From: Sporosarcina sp. JAI121
GTDB taxonomy: Bacteria > Bacillota > Bacilli > Bacillales_A > Planococcaceae
Direction: 5' to 3'
Length of the DNA stretch: 64,000 nucleotides
Assembly (NCBI RefSeq): GCF_013408665.1
Contig: NZ_JACCCL010000001.1
Location: forward strand, 883,136 to 947,135
Positions 1 to 8,421 of the stretch are shown one piece after another. The translations under genes and the position numbers were made by a program. The notes below the pieces were generated by a model. The model did no database searches and was not told the origin of the DNA. It saw only the letters and a list, made by a program, of their open reading frames with translations. Position 1 is the stretch's first letter, and each line of letters opens with the position of its first letter.

Positions 1-1
1 C

Positions 2-412
2 CTCATTAACGTCGTGCCGATTGACTATATTATTGATGCAGCGGTGTATTTATCTCATCATGATGATGCGGCCGGCCAAACAATCCACCTAACGGACCCT
101 TGCCCGCACCGGATCGAAGAAGTTTACCGTGCAATGGTCTTTGAATTGACGGGGAAAAAGCCAAAAGGAAGAGTGCCACGTCTTCTGGCTGAAAAAGGGC
201 TCGCCTCCATCCGTATACAGCGCAGACTGGGCGTAGAAGCGGAAACGCTGGACTATATGATGTGGAATGCAACATTCGATACAGCGGTTGCGGAAAGGCT
301 TCTTAAAGGCAGTGGGATAGATTGTGCTGATTTCCTTGAGTCAATTCCATCGATGACAGCGTATTATGAAAAGAATAAGAAAAACAATGATTATCATATA
401 CAAATTGGTTGA
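2..412 (+). CDS. SDR-family NAD(P)-dependent oxidoreductase, C-terminal part (5' truncated by window edge)
   Basis: The reading frame is already open at base 2, so the N-terminal Rossmann half lies outside the window and only about 136 codons are visible. The visible stretch opens with NVVPIDYIIDAAVYL, the kind of segment that follows the nucleotide-binding half in extended SDRs of the male-sterility/thioester-reductase (NAD_binding_4) type, then a helical C-terminal region ending YYEKNKKNNDYHIQIG. An internal GTG at 14 could be mistaken for a start but has no ribosome binding site. Substrate cannot be told from this part; a nucleoside-diphosphate-sugar epimerase-like or fatty-acyl reductase-like enzyme is possible. 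Confidence 0.55.
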   Translation, partial: LINVVPIDYIIDAAVYLSHHDDAAGQTIHLTDPCPHRIEEVYRAMVFELTGKKPKGRVPRLLAEKGLASIRIQRRLGVEAETLDYMMWNATFDTAVAERLLKGSGIDCADFLESIPSMTAYYEKNKKNNDYHIQIG

Positions 413-487
413 TTAAACATTTACATTTATGCTCAGAATGGTATAATGTAACTGAAAGCATCCAAACTTAATAACTTTTGACTTTAC

Positions 488-622
488 GTCAAAGGGGAGT
501 AGCTATAGGGAAACCTATTTCATAGTCGTCAATACATGGCTTTTGCCATCGGTTATGATAGCTGGATTTTGTAAAAAAATTCCGACTTAGCGAGACCTTT
601 GCCTTTTATTAGGTGATGGTCT
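488..622 (+). ncRNA. yybP-ykoY manganese riboswitch with overlapping intrinsic terminator
   Basis: The leader shows the family's conserved blocks: AAAGGGGAGTAGC at 491, CGTCAATACA at 527, a CATGGC..GCCATC arm at 535-549, and CGAC..AGCGAGACCTTTGCC at 583-604. The 3' strand AGACC (593-597) can instead pair with GGTCT (618-622), which is followed by a T run, giving a terminator that competes with the aptamer. Known family members sense Mn2+ and turn on exporters of the TerC/YkoY and MntP types. Here it sits directly before a TerC-family gene, so antitermination by Mn2+ is the likely mode. Confidence 0.9.
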
Positions 623-654
623 TTTTTATTCGTGAAAAATTGGGAGGAATAAAT

Positions 655-1410
655 GTGGAAGCAATACTATTGGAATATGCATGGGTACTTGTCGTACTCA
701 TCGTACTGGAAGGACTGCTTGCAGCAGACAACGCAGTTGTCATGGCCGTAATGGTCAAGCACTTACCGAAGGAACAGCAGCGGAAGGCACTGTTCTACGG
801 ATTGTTTGGAGCGTTTGTGTTCCGTTTTGCAGCATTGTTCATGATTACATTCCTCGTGAATATATGGCAAATTCAAGCACTTGGGGCTGCCTATCTACTG
901 TTCATCTCCATTAAGAGCATTATTGATCAGCGAAAAGGCGAAGATTCACATCCGGATAGTAAAAAGCGCAAACAATCCGGTTTCTGGATGACCGTTTTTA
1001 AAGTTGAACTTGCGGATATCGCATTTGCGCTTGATTCAATGCTTGCAGCAGTCGCGCTAGCGGTGACGCTTCCTGAAATTGGCGACTTCCACATCGGTGG
1101 CATTAACGGAGGACAATTCACCGTCATGTTGTTAGGTGGTATCATCGGATTAATCATCATGCGATTTGCAGCACGTCAATTTGTTGGCTTGTTGGAAAAG
1201 TTCCCATCCTTGGAAACGGCAGCATTTCTTATCGTCGGCTGGGTAGGGGTCAAATTGCTTGTGCTTACCTTGGCACATCCACAATTACAGATTCTTGATC
1301 CTGAATTTCCACATTCGACCTTATGGCAAGCAATATTCTGGATTGTCCTTGTCGGAATTGCCCTTAACGGCTATTTGGTTGGCGTCAAGAACAGGAAAAA
1401 AAGAGTGTAA
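655..1410 (+). CDS. TerC-family integral membrane protein (YkoY-like), probable manganese exporter
   Basis: A 251-residue polytopic membrane protein with the TerC-family acidic signatures inside membrane segments: EGLLAADNAVV (E19, D25, N26) in the first helix and LADIAFALDS (D121, D127) in the middle. The start is set at GTG 655 because GGGAGG at 642-647 lies at the right distance; an upstream in-frame GTG at 613 falls inside the riboswitch terminator. Homologues (YkoY/MeeY, YceF/MeeF in B. subtilis) are implicated in Mn2+ efflux used to metallate secreted enzymes. Expression should be induced by manganese through the riboswitch. It is a single-gene unit closed by the terminator at 1417. Confidence 0.85.
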   Translation: MEAILLEYAWVLVVLIVLEGLLAADNAVVMAVMVKHLPKEQQRKALFYGLFGAFVFRFAALFMITFLVNIWQIQALGAAYLLFISIKSIIDQRKGEDSHPDSKKRKQSGFWMTVFKVELADIAFALDSMLAAVALAVTLPEIGDFHIGGINGGQFTVMLLGGIIGLIIMRFAARQFVGLLEKFPSLETAAFLIVGWVGVKLLVLTLAHPQLQILDPEFPHSTLWQAIFWIVLVGIALNGYLVGVKNRKKRV

Positions 1411-1416
1411 ATCACA

Positions 1417-1450
1417 AAACGGCCCTAGCACTGGAGGGCCGTTTTTGTTT
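1417..1450 (+). terminator. Intrinsic terminator after the TerC gene
   Basis: ACGGCCCT..AGGGCCGT hairpin followed by GTTTTTGTTTTTTT. Confidence 0.9.
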
Positions 1451-1537
1451 TTTTATCAGTTCATCCTTTCATTTTTCAAGCAACTTCTCTAAAATAAGTA
1501 CAACGCCAAGTCATTGGTGAAAGGAACGGTGAAACGG

Positions 1538-2887
1538 ATGAAATTCAATCGCGAGAATTTACGCAGGTTCACACCCGCTCAGGTTATTGTGTTCTATTAT
1601 TTTCTGGCCATCGCATTTTCGTTTTTACTGTTAAATCTGCCGGGAGTTTACTTGCCCGGTGTCCAGGTAAGTTTTATCGATAGTTTGTTTACAGCTGTCA
1701 GTGCTGTAAGTGTAACCGGTTTGACAGCCGTCGACATCGGCAGTACGTATTCGGTTTTTGGTATTAGTATGTTGATGCTCGTTTTGCAAATCGGCGGTAT
1801 CGGAATCATGTCGATCGGTACGTTTTTTTGGCTGCTTGTTAAAAAGCGGATCGGTTTACGGGAAAGACAACTAATCATGGTCGACCATAACCAATATAGT
1901 CTCGCGGGTGTCGTCCATCTAATACGACAAATCGTTAAAATCATTGTGTTAATTGAAATTATAGGTGGACTTATATTTACGGTTTATATTATGCGGTTTT
2001 ATGACACATTCGGCGAGGCATTTTTAAACGGGATGTTCATGTCTGTATCCGCAACAACAAATGCCGGGTTTGGTCTTAAAGGATCGTCGCTAGCAGTATA
2101 TTTCAATGATTACTTCGTTCAGTCATTGACGATGATCCTTATCATACTTGGTGCAATAGGCTTTCCGGTTCTTATCGAAGTGAAAAGTTACTTTTCAAAA
2201 AAAGTGCCTCATTTCCGTTTTTCATTATTCACGAAGATAACGACGGCGACGTTCGGATTCTTGCTCGTTTTTGGTGCGGTTATGATATTCATTTTGGAAT
2301 CTGTCCATTCATTCAAAGGGATGGCTTGGCATGAGAAGTTATTCACCGCGTTATTCCATTCGGTGTCATCGAGGTCCGCGGGCCTGACAACGTATGACGT
2401 GACGAAATTTAGTGAAGCGACGGATATTTTCATCAGCTCACTGATGTTCATCGGTGCTTCGCCAAGTTCGGTAGGCGGTGGCATCCGGACGACAACATTC
2501 GCGATTGCTATCCTGTTCCTTATTAACTTTGCACGAGGCAATCAAGTCATTAATATCTTTAACCGGCAAATAAAACTGGTTGATGTATTCCGCTCTTATG
2601 CTGTCATCATTCTGGCGCTGATGATGGTCATGACGGCACTCCTCATTTTGCTCATTACGGAACCGGGTGTTCCGGTTATTGCGCTTCTATTTGAAATAAC
2701 ATCCGCTTTCGGGACATGTGGCATGTCACTCGGAATCACATCGGAACTTTCACTAACCGGGAAAATCATCATTATGTTGCTCATGTTTATTGGGAGAGTC
2801 GGACTTATTTCGTTCCTGTTCACATTAGGAGGAAAAACAAAAAAATTACACTATCATTTCCCGAAAGAACGAGTTATTATCGGATAA
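1538..2887 (+). CDS. ktrB: KtrB/TrkH-family potassium uptake channel subunit
   Basis: A 449-residue membrane protein made of four membrane-pore-membrane units, as in KtrB/TrkH. The four pore loops with their filter glycines are visible: SVTGLTAVD, TTNAGFGLKG, SSRSAGLTTYD and GTCGMSLGIT. Length matches Ktr channel subunits (about 445-455 aa). It needs a cytosolic RCK gating subunit; none is adjacent, but a KtrC-type RCK protein lies at 31824, resembling the split KtrC/KtrD arrangement of B. subtilis, so it may functionally be KtrD. ATG 1538 is preferred (AAGGAA at 1521); in-frame TTG 1514, GTG 1517 and GTG 1529 are alternatives. It is convergent with the next gene and shares a terminator with it. 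Confidence 0.88.
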   Translation: MKFNRENLRRFTPAQVIVFYYFLAIAFSFLLLNLPGVYLPGVQVSFIDSLFTAVSAVSVTGLTAVDIGSTYSVFGISMLMLVLQIGGIGIMSIGTFFWLLVKKRIGLRERQLIMVDHNQYSLAGVVHLIRQIVKIIVLIEIIGGLIFTVYIMRFYDTFGEAFLNGMFMSVSATTNAGFGLKGSSLAVYFNDYFVQSLTMILIILGAIGFPVLIEVKSYFSKKVPHFRFSLFTKITTATFGFLLVFGAVMIFILESVHSFKGMAWHEKLFTALFHSVSSRSAGLTTYDVTKFSEATDIFISSLMFIGASPSSVGGGIRTTTFAIAILFLINFARGNQVINIFNRQIKLVDVFRSYAVIILALMMVMTALLILLITEPGVPVIALLFEITSAFGTCGMSLGITSELSLTGKIIIMLLMFIGRVGLISFLFTLGGKTKKLHYHFPKERVIIG

Positions 2888-2888
2888 T

Positions 2889-2927
2889 AAAAAGGCTGTC
2901 CCATTTATATGGAACAGCCTTTTTTCA
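2889..2927. terminator. Bidirectional terminator between ktrB and the radical SAM gene
   Basis: AAAAGGCTGTCCC..GGAACAGCCTTTTTT hairpin with T runs on both strands. The 3' end of the minus-strand radical SAM gene reaches into its right arm. Confidence 0.85.
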
Positions 2928-4673
2928 ATTGGAAAGTGATTGTTCAAGGAACATGAAACGGGGTGTTTCATCGTGTCTAAAGATTGTGACGAGATACCCG
3001 GCAGCCTTTTGGATAATCCCGATTTCCACATCCTCGGGTTGGATGGCAACTGGCGTAATGAACGTCTGCTTGCGAATATTCCTCGTATTTAAACCTAATG
3101 AACTGAATTCATCGCCTAATATAGCGGGAGAAGCAAGCAGTATCTGTTCGAGTGATGAACGTTCCTCGATAGGCATATCCTCTTTCCACCAGACTTTCCG
3201 TGGTTGGAACTTATGGTGTGCCAGGTAATCAATCTTCAGAAGACTTCGTGCGATATCCATGTCTGCACGGCCATCTTCCGCTAGGAAGTCATTCAAACGT
3301 ATGAATAGATCTTCCAGTTGGTGTCCGATTCTGGACCACCCTCGATTTTCCCAATAGGAACCGAATTCCTGAAAGAAGTCAAATGGTGTCTCGAAGACCT
3401 CGGATACAAGATATTCGACCGTTCGCGGCAGGCGGTTGTCGTTCCAATACTTTTCAAGGACATCCTCCGTCTGCTTAATTCGTAAAATATCATCAAACGT
3501 CAAAACGTTGTTCGAAAATATTTCATAAGGTGCTTCGTCGATATACTCGTAGCCATATTGCTCGGCCTGGATCCGCAATCCTGTTCCTCGTAACAATTTC
3601 AAGAATCCAAGCTGCAACTCTTCAGGCCGCATTGCGAACACATCATTGAAAGTCTTGCGGAAAGAATTATAATCTTCTTCAGGTAAACCTGCAATCAAGT
3701 CAAGATGCTGATCGATTTTCCCGCCTTCTTTGACCATCGTAACAGTACGCGAGAGCTTTTCGAAATTTTGACGGCGCTGCACTAATTCGTTTGTCAAGTC
3801 GTTTGTGGATTGGACGCCTATTTCAAACCTGAACAGTCCAGCGGGTGCATTTTCATTAAGAAAATCGATGACTTCAGGGCGCATGATATCTCCCGTTATT
3901 TCAAACTGGAAAACGGTACCGGGTAGATGCTCATCAATCAGGAATTGGAACATTTCCATGGCGTAACTTCTACTAATATTGAATGTCCGATCGACAAACT
4001 TTATTGTTTTTGCGCCATTCGCCATTAGATAGCGGATATCATCCTTAATGGCATCGCGGTTGAAATATCGTACACCTACTTCGATCGATGACAGGCAAAA
4101 CTGACATGAAAAAGGGCAGCCTCGGCTAGTTTCGATATACGTCACTCTTTTGCTGAGTTCAGATATATCTTCAGGGAACTGGAAAGGCGAGGGAAGTTCC
4201 CGTAAATCCAATTTGGGTCCTGGCGCCGTAATTTTGAGGTTACCATTTTCCCTATATGCAATTCCTTGGATGGCAGTCATTTCTTCCTTACCCGCAAAGA
4301 CATCAAGCAGTTTTTTAAATGTTCGTTCCCCTTCACCTATGACGACGACATCGATTTCAGGTACCCGTTCCAACCAATAATCATAATCGTACGTTACTTC
4401 CGGACCGCCGGCGATAATTTTAACATCAGGTTTAACTTTCTTAAGCATTCTCATAACCTTTATGGATTCTTCAATGTTCCATATATAAAGACTGAAACCG
4501 ACGACGCTCGGCATTTTTTGATATAAATCTGATACGATATTCAAGGTTGGATCCTTGATCGTATACTCCGAAATAACTGGATTATACTCAGGCATAGCAT
4601 ATGATTTCAAACAGCGGATGGCTAGATTTGTATGGATGTATTTCGCGTTTAGGGTTGTTATAACAATGTTCAT
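2925..4673 (-). CDS. B12-binding-domain radical SAM protein (DUF4080 type)
   Basis: A 582-residue protein. The N-terminal 140 residues form a cobalamin-binding-like Rossmann domain (MNIVITTLNAKYIHTNLAIR start, then the IIAGGPEVTYD and VVIGEGERTF segments typical of this class). The radical SAM cluster motif CxxxCxxC is at C186, C190 and C193 (RGCPFSCQFC). A long C-terminal region resembles DUF4080. Enzymes of this type cut S-adenosylmethionine to a radical, and with cobalamin they often methylate unactivated carbons; the substrate of this clade is unknown to me. Start ATG at 4673 follows AAGGAG. It is monocistronic and convergent with ktrB. Confidence 0.8.
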   Translation of the reverse strand: MNIVITTLNAKYIHTNLAIRCLKSYAMPEYNPVISEYTIKDPTLNIVSDLYQKMPSVVGFSLYIWNIEESIKVMRMLKKVKPDVKIIAGGPEVTYDYDYWLERVPEIDVVVIGEGERTFKKLLDVFAGKEEMTAIQGIAYRENGNLKITAPGPKLDLRELPSPFQFPEDISELSKRVTYIETSRGCPFSCQFCLSSIEVGVRYFNRDAIKDDIRYLMANGAKTIKFVDRTFNISRSYAMEMFQFLIDEHLPGTVFQFEITGDIMRPEVIDFLNENAPAGLFRFEIGVQSTNDLTNELVQRRQNFEKLSRTVTMVKEGGKIDQHLDLIAGLPEEDYNSFRKTFNDVFAMRPEELQLGFLKLLRGTGLRIQAEQYGYEYIDEAPYEIFSNNVLTFDDILRIKQTEDVLEKYWNDNRLPRTVEYLVSEVFETPFDFFQEFGSYWENRGWSRIGHQLEDLFIRLNDFLAEDGRADMDIARSLLKIDYLAHHKFQPRKVWWKEDMPIEERSSLEQILLASPAILGDEFSSLGLNTRNIRKQTFITPVAIQPEDVEIGIIQKAAGYLVTIFRHDETPRFMFLEQSLSN

Positions 4674-4866
4674 AATTCTGCTCCTTTTTTTTCAATCATA
4701 TTGCATACGTCAAGCTATGTGTTAATATAGGTAAAAAGGTCTGTTCCCATTGTATCTTAAATGTGGAATAATCTGATTAGGTTGGTAATTGTAAAAACTT
4801 GATCTTGCTGCATGTATCAATTATTTATTTCATACTGTTTTGAAACGGGATCTAGGGGGGACACGT

Positions 4867-6300
4867 TTGAAATATCAAAAGGAAAATGTAATGGACCACA
4901 TCACATTCATACTGGATAATTCAATCAGGCCGGGAATAGTCTTTGATAATAAAGAAACGTTTGTATATGTAAATAAATCATTCGAAAAGTACTTTGCCAT
5001 GAATGGAAAGTGCAACATCAAAGATCTATTCATTAATCCATCCAACGAGTTGTGGGAAAATATTACAAACCAAATTAATAAGCACGAGAATAAGACGCTA
5101 ACCGTCAATGTCCAATTAGTCGATGGCAGGATATATGGTGTGAAAATGCACCTTATGTATTTTGAGGATATTCAACAAACGATTGCACTGTTCGATATTC
5201 CCCAAAACTATATGGATTCGACAGGGAAAACATATATAAAAGCATTTCATAACTCCGATGATTTTATGATTGTCGTGAATAAACACGGGCGGATCTTCGA
5301 TGTCAATGAAAAGCATACCACTTTTTTAAATGTACCAAGAGATTATTTAATGGGGAAGTCAGTTCAAGTGATTTTGGAATTGTTCAACGTAAACCCGAAA
5401 ATACTTGTTGAATATATTCGAGACTTGGCCCAATATAATTATGCGGAAATGACATTGTTGTACGAAATATCGGCTGATGAAAAACGAAATTATCAGGTGT
5501 TTACTCTATTTGACAGTGAGACACAGACCTATTTGATACGGATGAAAGATCAAACAGAAACGATGGCAATGGAGAAACTATTAGCTCATTCAGATTCATT
5601 ATCAACAATTGGCGAGTTGGCGGCAAGCATTGCGCATGAAATCAGGAATCCGATGACGACTTTAAAAGGGTTTGTCCAATTGCTTAAGATTACTGCTACA
5701 AAAGATACGATGAAGTACCTTTCTGTCATTGATGAGGAAATTTTAAGGATGGAATCTATATTGACGGAAATGCTGATTCTCTCCAAACCTGCATTGAACA
5801 AGAAGACGACGTTTTCATTGGAAGTGCTCGTTACGGATATGTTGCAGGTCATCCAGCCCAAAGCATTGATGGATGGAATCATGATTAAGCAACAGGAAAA
5901 TACACTTAAAGATTCATTGATTTTCGGTGATTCCGACAAATTGAAGCAAGTACTTCTAAATTTATATAAAAATGCGCTCGAAGCAATGTCACCTGGTGGA
6001 ATCCTAACCATTGCAATGGAACAGGATCACTACGGAAAAATAACACTGAGAGTTACCGACACCGGAAAAGGAATGGATTTGGAACAGATGAATCAAGTGT
6101 TCGTTCCCTTCTTTACTTCCAAGCCTGATGGAACGGGACTTGGACTGCCATTAGTTTTGAAAATAATTGAAGAACATGGCGGAACGATTTCGGTTGAAAG
6201 TAAGGTTGGCATAGGCACGACCTTTATAGTAACATTTCCATCAGCAATTGGACACGGTCCCGAGGTAATTTTAAACGAAAAAAGCATGTTGTTAGCGTAA
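4867..6300 (+). CDS. PAS-domain sensor histidine kinase (sporulation-kinase type), orphan
   Basis: A soluble 477-residue kinase without obvious membrane segments. Two PAS-like regions occupy roughly residues 1-110 and 120-230, followed by the HisKA dimerisation/phosphoacceptor motif SIAHEIRNPMTTLKGF (H257) and a complete HATPase_c domain with an N box (LLNLYKNALEAM), G1 (DTGKGM) and G2 (GTGLGLPLV). The phosphoacceptor sequence is that of the KinA/KinE family that feeds the Spo0F-Spo0A phosphorelay, and no response regulator gene is adjacent, which fits. TTG 4867 is taken as start because AGGGGGG at 4854-4860 precedes it; an upstream TTG at 4840 has no such site. A Spo0E-type phosphatase of the same pathway lies at 8067. 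Confidence 0.85.
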   Translation: MKYQKENVMDHITFILDNSIRPGIVFDNKETFVYVNKSFEKYFAMNGKCNIKDLFINPSNELWENITNQINKHENKTLTVNVQLVDGRIYGVKMHLMYFEDIQQTIALFDIPQNYMDSTGKTYIKAFHNSDDFMIVVNKHGRIFDVNEKHTTFLNVPRDYLMGKSVQVILELFNVNPKILVEYIRDLAQYNYAEMTLLYEISADEKRNYQVFTLFDSETQTYLIRMKDQTETMAMEKLLAHSDSLSTIGELAASIAHEIRNPMTTLKGFVQLLKITATKDTMKYLSVIDEEILRMESILTEMLILSKPALNKKTTFSLEVLVTDMLQVIQPKALMDGIMIKQQENTLKDSLIFGDSDKLKQVLLNLYKNALEAMSPGGILTIAMEQDHYGKITLRVTDTGKGMDLEQMNQVFVPFFTSKPDGTGLGLPLVLKIIEEHGGTISVESKVGIGTTFIVTFPSAIGHGPEVILNEKSMLLA

Positions 6301-6329
6301 AGGATAATTCTATATGATTTTCCGTCCTT

Positions 6330-6359
6330 TTGACAGGTGTAGGAGCTTGCCGGTATAAT
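6330..6359 (+). promoter_or_regulatory. Sigma-A promoter of the marR gene
   Basis: TTGACA at 6330-6335 and TATAAT at 6354-6359, 18-nt spacer, about 40 bases before the gene's ATG. Confidence 0.85.
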
Positions 6360-6401
6360 GGGGGCAACTATTAAGCGGGATATAGAAGGTGGCACTGAAT
6401 A

Positions 6402-6842
6402 ATGACAAAAGATACAGAACGGGCATTGAAGCTATTCATCGTTCTTTCCAGGGCAAGTAAAGTGATATTGGAAGAAGCACATAAAACTAATGAAAAGTAT
6501 GGTCTTAATCCGACTGAATTCGCTGTTCTGGAATTGCTTCACCATACCGGAAGACAGCCGATTCAAAAGATTGGCCAGAAAATCCTACTTAGAAGCGGTT
6601 CTATGACGTATGTCGTTGATAAATTGGAGAAAAGAGGATTGTTGGAACGTGTTTTTTGCGAAACGGATAAACGGGTGACGTATATGTCGATTACACCAGC
6701 AGGGGTTGAATTAATGACGTCCATATTTCCGGAACATGCAGATCACATTAAATCCATCATGTCTTCTCTTTCCAGTGAAGAACAAGATCAGGCAATCGAA
6801 TTGCTGCGAAAATTGGGTCTGTCTGTCAAAAGTCTCTCGTAA
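6402..6842 (+). CDS. MarR-family transcriptional regulator
   Basis: A 146-residue winged-helix protein. The DNA-binding core is visible as YGLNPTEFAVLELLHHTGRQPIQKIGQKI followed, after a break, by the recognition helix GSMTYVVDKLEKRGLLER and the wing CETDKRVTYMSITPAG. Helices at both ends would form the dimer interface. Family members sense phenolics, peroxides or thiol stress and usually repress neighbouring genes, but the next gene is convergent and the previous one is a kinase, so the target is not evident. It has its own consensus promoter and is closed by the terminator at 6888. It resembles the YusO/MhqR/OhrR type, without a diagnostic cysteine near the N-terminus. Confidence 0.85.
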   Translation: MTKDTERALKLFIVLSRASKVILEEAHKTNEKYGLNPTEFAVLELLHHTGRQPIQKIGQKILLRSGSMTYVVDKLEKRGLLERVFCETDKRVTYMSITPAGVELMTSIFPEHADHIKSIMSSLSSEEQDQAIELLRKLGLSVKSLS

Positions 6843-6887
6843 TAAGCAGCATCTTGTTGATAAAGGTTGCGTTTTCATAAGGAATGC

Positions 6888-6924
6888 AAAAAGAGCCAAA
6901 TGGATTCCATCCGGCTCTTTTTAC
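6888..6924. terminator. Bidirectional terminator between marR and the lipoprotein gene
   Basis: AAAAAGAGCC..GGCTCTTTTT hairpin, T runs on both strands. Confidence 0.85.
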
Positions 6925-6931
6925 TGTTGTA

Positions 6932-7585
6932 TTACTTGCTCACAATTGTTTCGCCCATTCGAAGAAATCTTTCGAAATGTTCTTCTTCCGGGGAATCATA
7001 GATTGTTAGTTTAACAACCATATCGTCACGCTCTAAGATGATTCCTGTAACAGTTGCAGTTTCCGCCTTTACAGAAAAGACTTTTGCGTTTTCAATCCCT
7101 TCACCTGTCGGAATCGATGCTTCATCTGTCAATTCGCTTGGCGTATCCCCATTACCGGATGCTTCGAGTCCCGCAGTCATATTCTCTAACAGATAGTCAT
7201 ATGTGCCGTCCTCTTTCGGAGATGTCTCAATACGCATAAACACGGATTCGTTTCCAGTCGCCATCAGACTGTCTTTACCGGGTTCCTCACTCGTTAGCGT
7301 ATAATCGGGAAGTACAGAAATAGCATAATCCTGTTCGTCGCTTTCTGTAAGTTTCGCATCTTTCATAATGTTTTCTTTACCGTCGGCAGATGCAGATTTG
7401 TCAGCGTCATCTGTTCCTTCCGTATCCGTCACTTCATTTTCGTCTACGGTGCCTTTGTCAGTTTCTTCTACAACATTCGCGGATCCGTTTGTACTGTTCT
7501 TTTCTGCCTCCGGGCTTGTTCCGCAAGCCGTTAGCACCAACGAAGCGGCAAGTGCTGCGAGTAATAAATTCCATTTACTTTTCAA
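6932..7585 (-). CDS. Putative secreted lipoprotein of unknown function
   Basis: A 217-residue protein with a lipoprotein signal peptide: MKSKWNLLLAALAASLVL then the lipobox LTAC (C21). Residues 22-70 are an acidic, Ser/Thr/Asp/Glu-rich low-complexity linker. The remaining 145 residues form a compact domain (YAISVLPDYTLTSEEPGKDS onwards) that I do not recognise. TTG at 7585 is chosen as start because AAGGAGGGG precedes it at 7592-7599. It is the downstream neighbour of the small YkvS-like gene on the same strand and convergent with marR. Confidence 0.7.
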   Translation of the reverse strand: MKSKWNLLLAALAASLVLTACGTSPEAEKNSTNGSANVVEETDKGTVDENEVTDTEGTDDADKSASADGKENIMKDAKLTESDEQDYAISVLPDYTLTSEEPGKDSLMATGNESVFMRIETSPKEDGTYDYLLENMTAGLEASGNGDTPSELTDEASIPTGEGIENAKVFSVKAETATVTGIILERDDMVVKLTIYDSPEEEHFERFLRMGETIVSK

Positions 7586-7633
7586 TGTAAACCCCTCCTT
7601 GTTTAATATAGACGTTTGAAAGCCATTGATGTT

Positions 7634-7819
7634 TCATTTGCTGTTCTGGACGATTGTATACTTTTTGTGGCTGACAACCGTTTTCTCTTCAATCTCAAGG
7701 TCTTCGAAGTTCTCCATAATGGACAGGTTAACGATGACCGAATTCTCATTCACTTTTTCAACAATTCCTCTTAATCCATCTTTGAATTCAATAATGTCCC
7801 CGACCTCTGCAATTGTCAT
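7634..7819 (-). CDS. YkvS-like DUF2187 small protein
   Basis: A 61-residue protein, MTIAEVGDIIEFKDGLRGIV.., with a predicted beta-barrel of the KOW/SH3-like sort: EVGDIIEFKDGLRG, then VEKVNENSVIVNLS, ending KKYTIVQNSK. It matches the DUF2187 family (B. subtilis YkvS) in length and opening motif. No catalytic residues are visible; the function of the family is unknown to me. It lies upstream of and in the same direction as the lipoprotein gene, 48 bp away, and could be cotranscribed with it. Confidence 0.7.
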   Translation of the reverse strand: MTIAEVGDIIEFKDGLRGIVEKVNENSVIVNLSIMENFEDLEIEEKTVVSHKKYTIVQNSK

Positions 7820-8022
7820 TGTAAATCATCTCCCTTATGGATTGCCCCGAATTAGGTCCTCCAGTAGTAAACGCTCGGCTTAACGAGATTCTACCCTTTT
7901 TTGATAATCTTATATAGTGTGCCTTAAAAAGAGTATAACGTAAAGTGTTTTCTATTGTCTTAATCCTTGCCTGATGTCGAAATCCGTCGACAATCGGTTT
8001 CCATACGATTAGAATATTCCTG

Positions 8023-8060
8023 TATAATATATGGTTAGTGATGGTTTAATCCGTGGAGGG
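8023..8060 (+). promoter_or_regulatory. -10 box and ribosome binding site of the spo0E-like gene
   Basis: TATAAT at 8023-8028 with only a weak -35 upstream; GTGGAGGG at 8053-8060 lies 6 nt before TTG 8067 and decides that start over the upstream in-frame codon at 8031. Confidence 0.6.
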
Positions 8061-8066
8061 ATTATT

Positions 8067-8225
8067 TTGGATTATACTTTAGAAGAAAAAATAGAATTGA
8101 TGCGTGAAGAGATGATGAGCGCAGCGATAAAAAATGGATTGAAAGACGATGAAACATTAGGATTCAGCAGAAAGTTGGACTGTCTCATCAACCAATACGA
8201 AGAACAAAAGGAAAACACTCAATAG
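8067..8225 (+). CDS. Spo0E-family aspartyl-phosphate phosphatase
   Basis: A 52-residue protein with the Spo0E-family arrangement: an N-terminal helix (LEEKIELMREEMMSAAIKNG) and the signature SRKLDCLINQY, in which the SxxLDxLI motif is intact. Family members (Spo0E, YisI, YnzD in B. subtilis) dephosphorylate Spo0A-P and so delay sporulation. Presence here, together with the KinA-like kinase at 4867, supports a spore-forming host. TTG start chosen from the strong ribosome binding site. It is monocistronic; the bases after it belong to a degraded repeat. Confidence 0.85.
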   Translation: MDYTLEEKIELMREEMMSAAIKNGLKDDETLGFSRKLDCLINQYEEQKENTQ

Positions 8226-8241
8226 TTGTGATGTTTCTGGT

Positions 8242-8421
8242 AAATACACCTTTATAGAACAAATTAGGAATTCCATATAATACACGCTTCGGCTACCACA
8301 TGAAATGCGCCTACGCCGGCTTATCCTAGGTATATTGTTGATACTTATTTCATCGATACGGGGTTTATTAATAACAGGCGAGCCTTAATCCGATAGTACC
8401 GAGGAAAGGCTCGCTGTTATT
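8242..8421 (+). repeat. Dispersed repeat A, internally deleted copy
   Basis: The left end (CTTTATAGAACAAATTAGGA.. to ACACGCTTCGG) and the right end (GGCTACCACATGAAATGCGCC, then TATATTGTTGATA) match the full copies at 23241-23740 and 43738-43978. The 63 bp that separate two CGCTTCGGC direct repeats in a full copy are missing here. The copy ends in a hairpin, AACAGGCGAGCCTT..AAGGCTCGCTGTT at 8373-8418, a degenerate form of which closes the copy at 43738. Confidence 0.75.

Noticed and set aside
2716..3228. 170-codon plus-strand frame across the ktrB end
   Set aside because: It crosses the bidirectional terminator and is antisense to the radical SAM gene.
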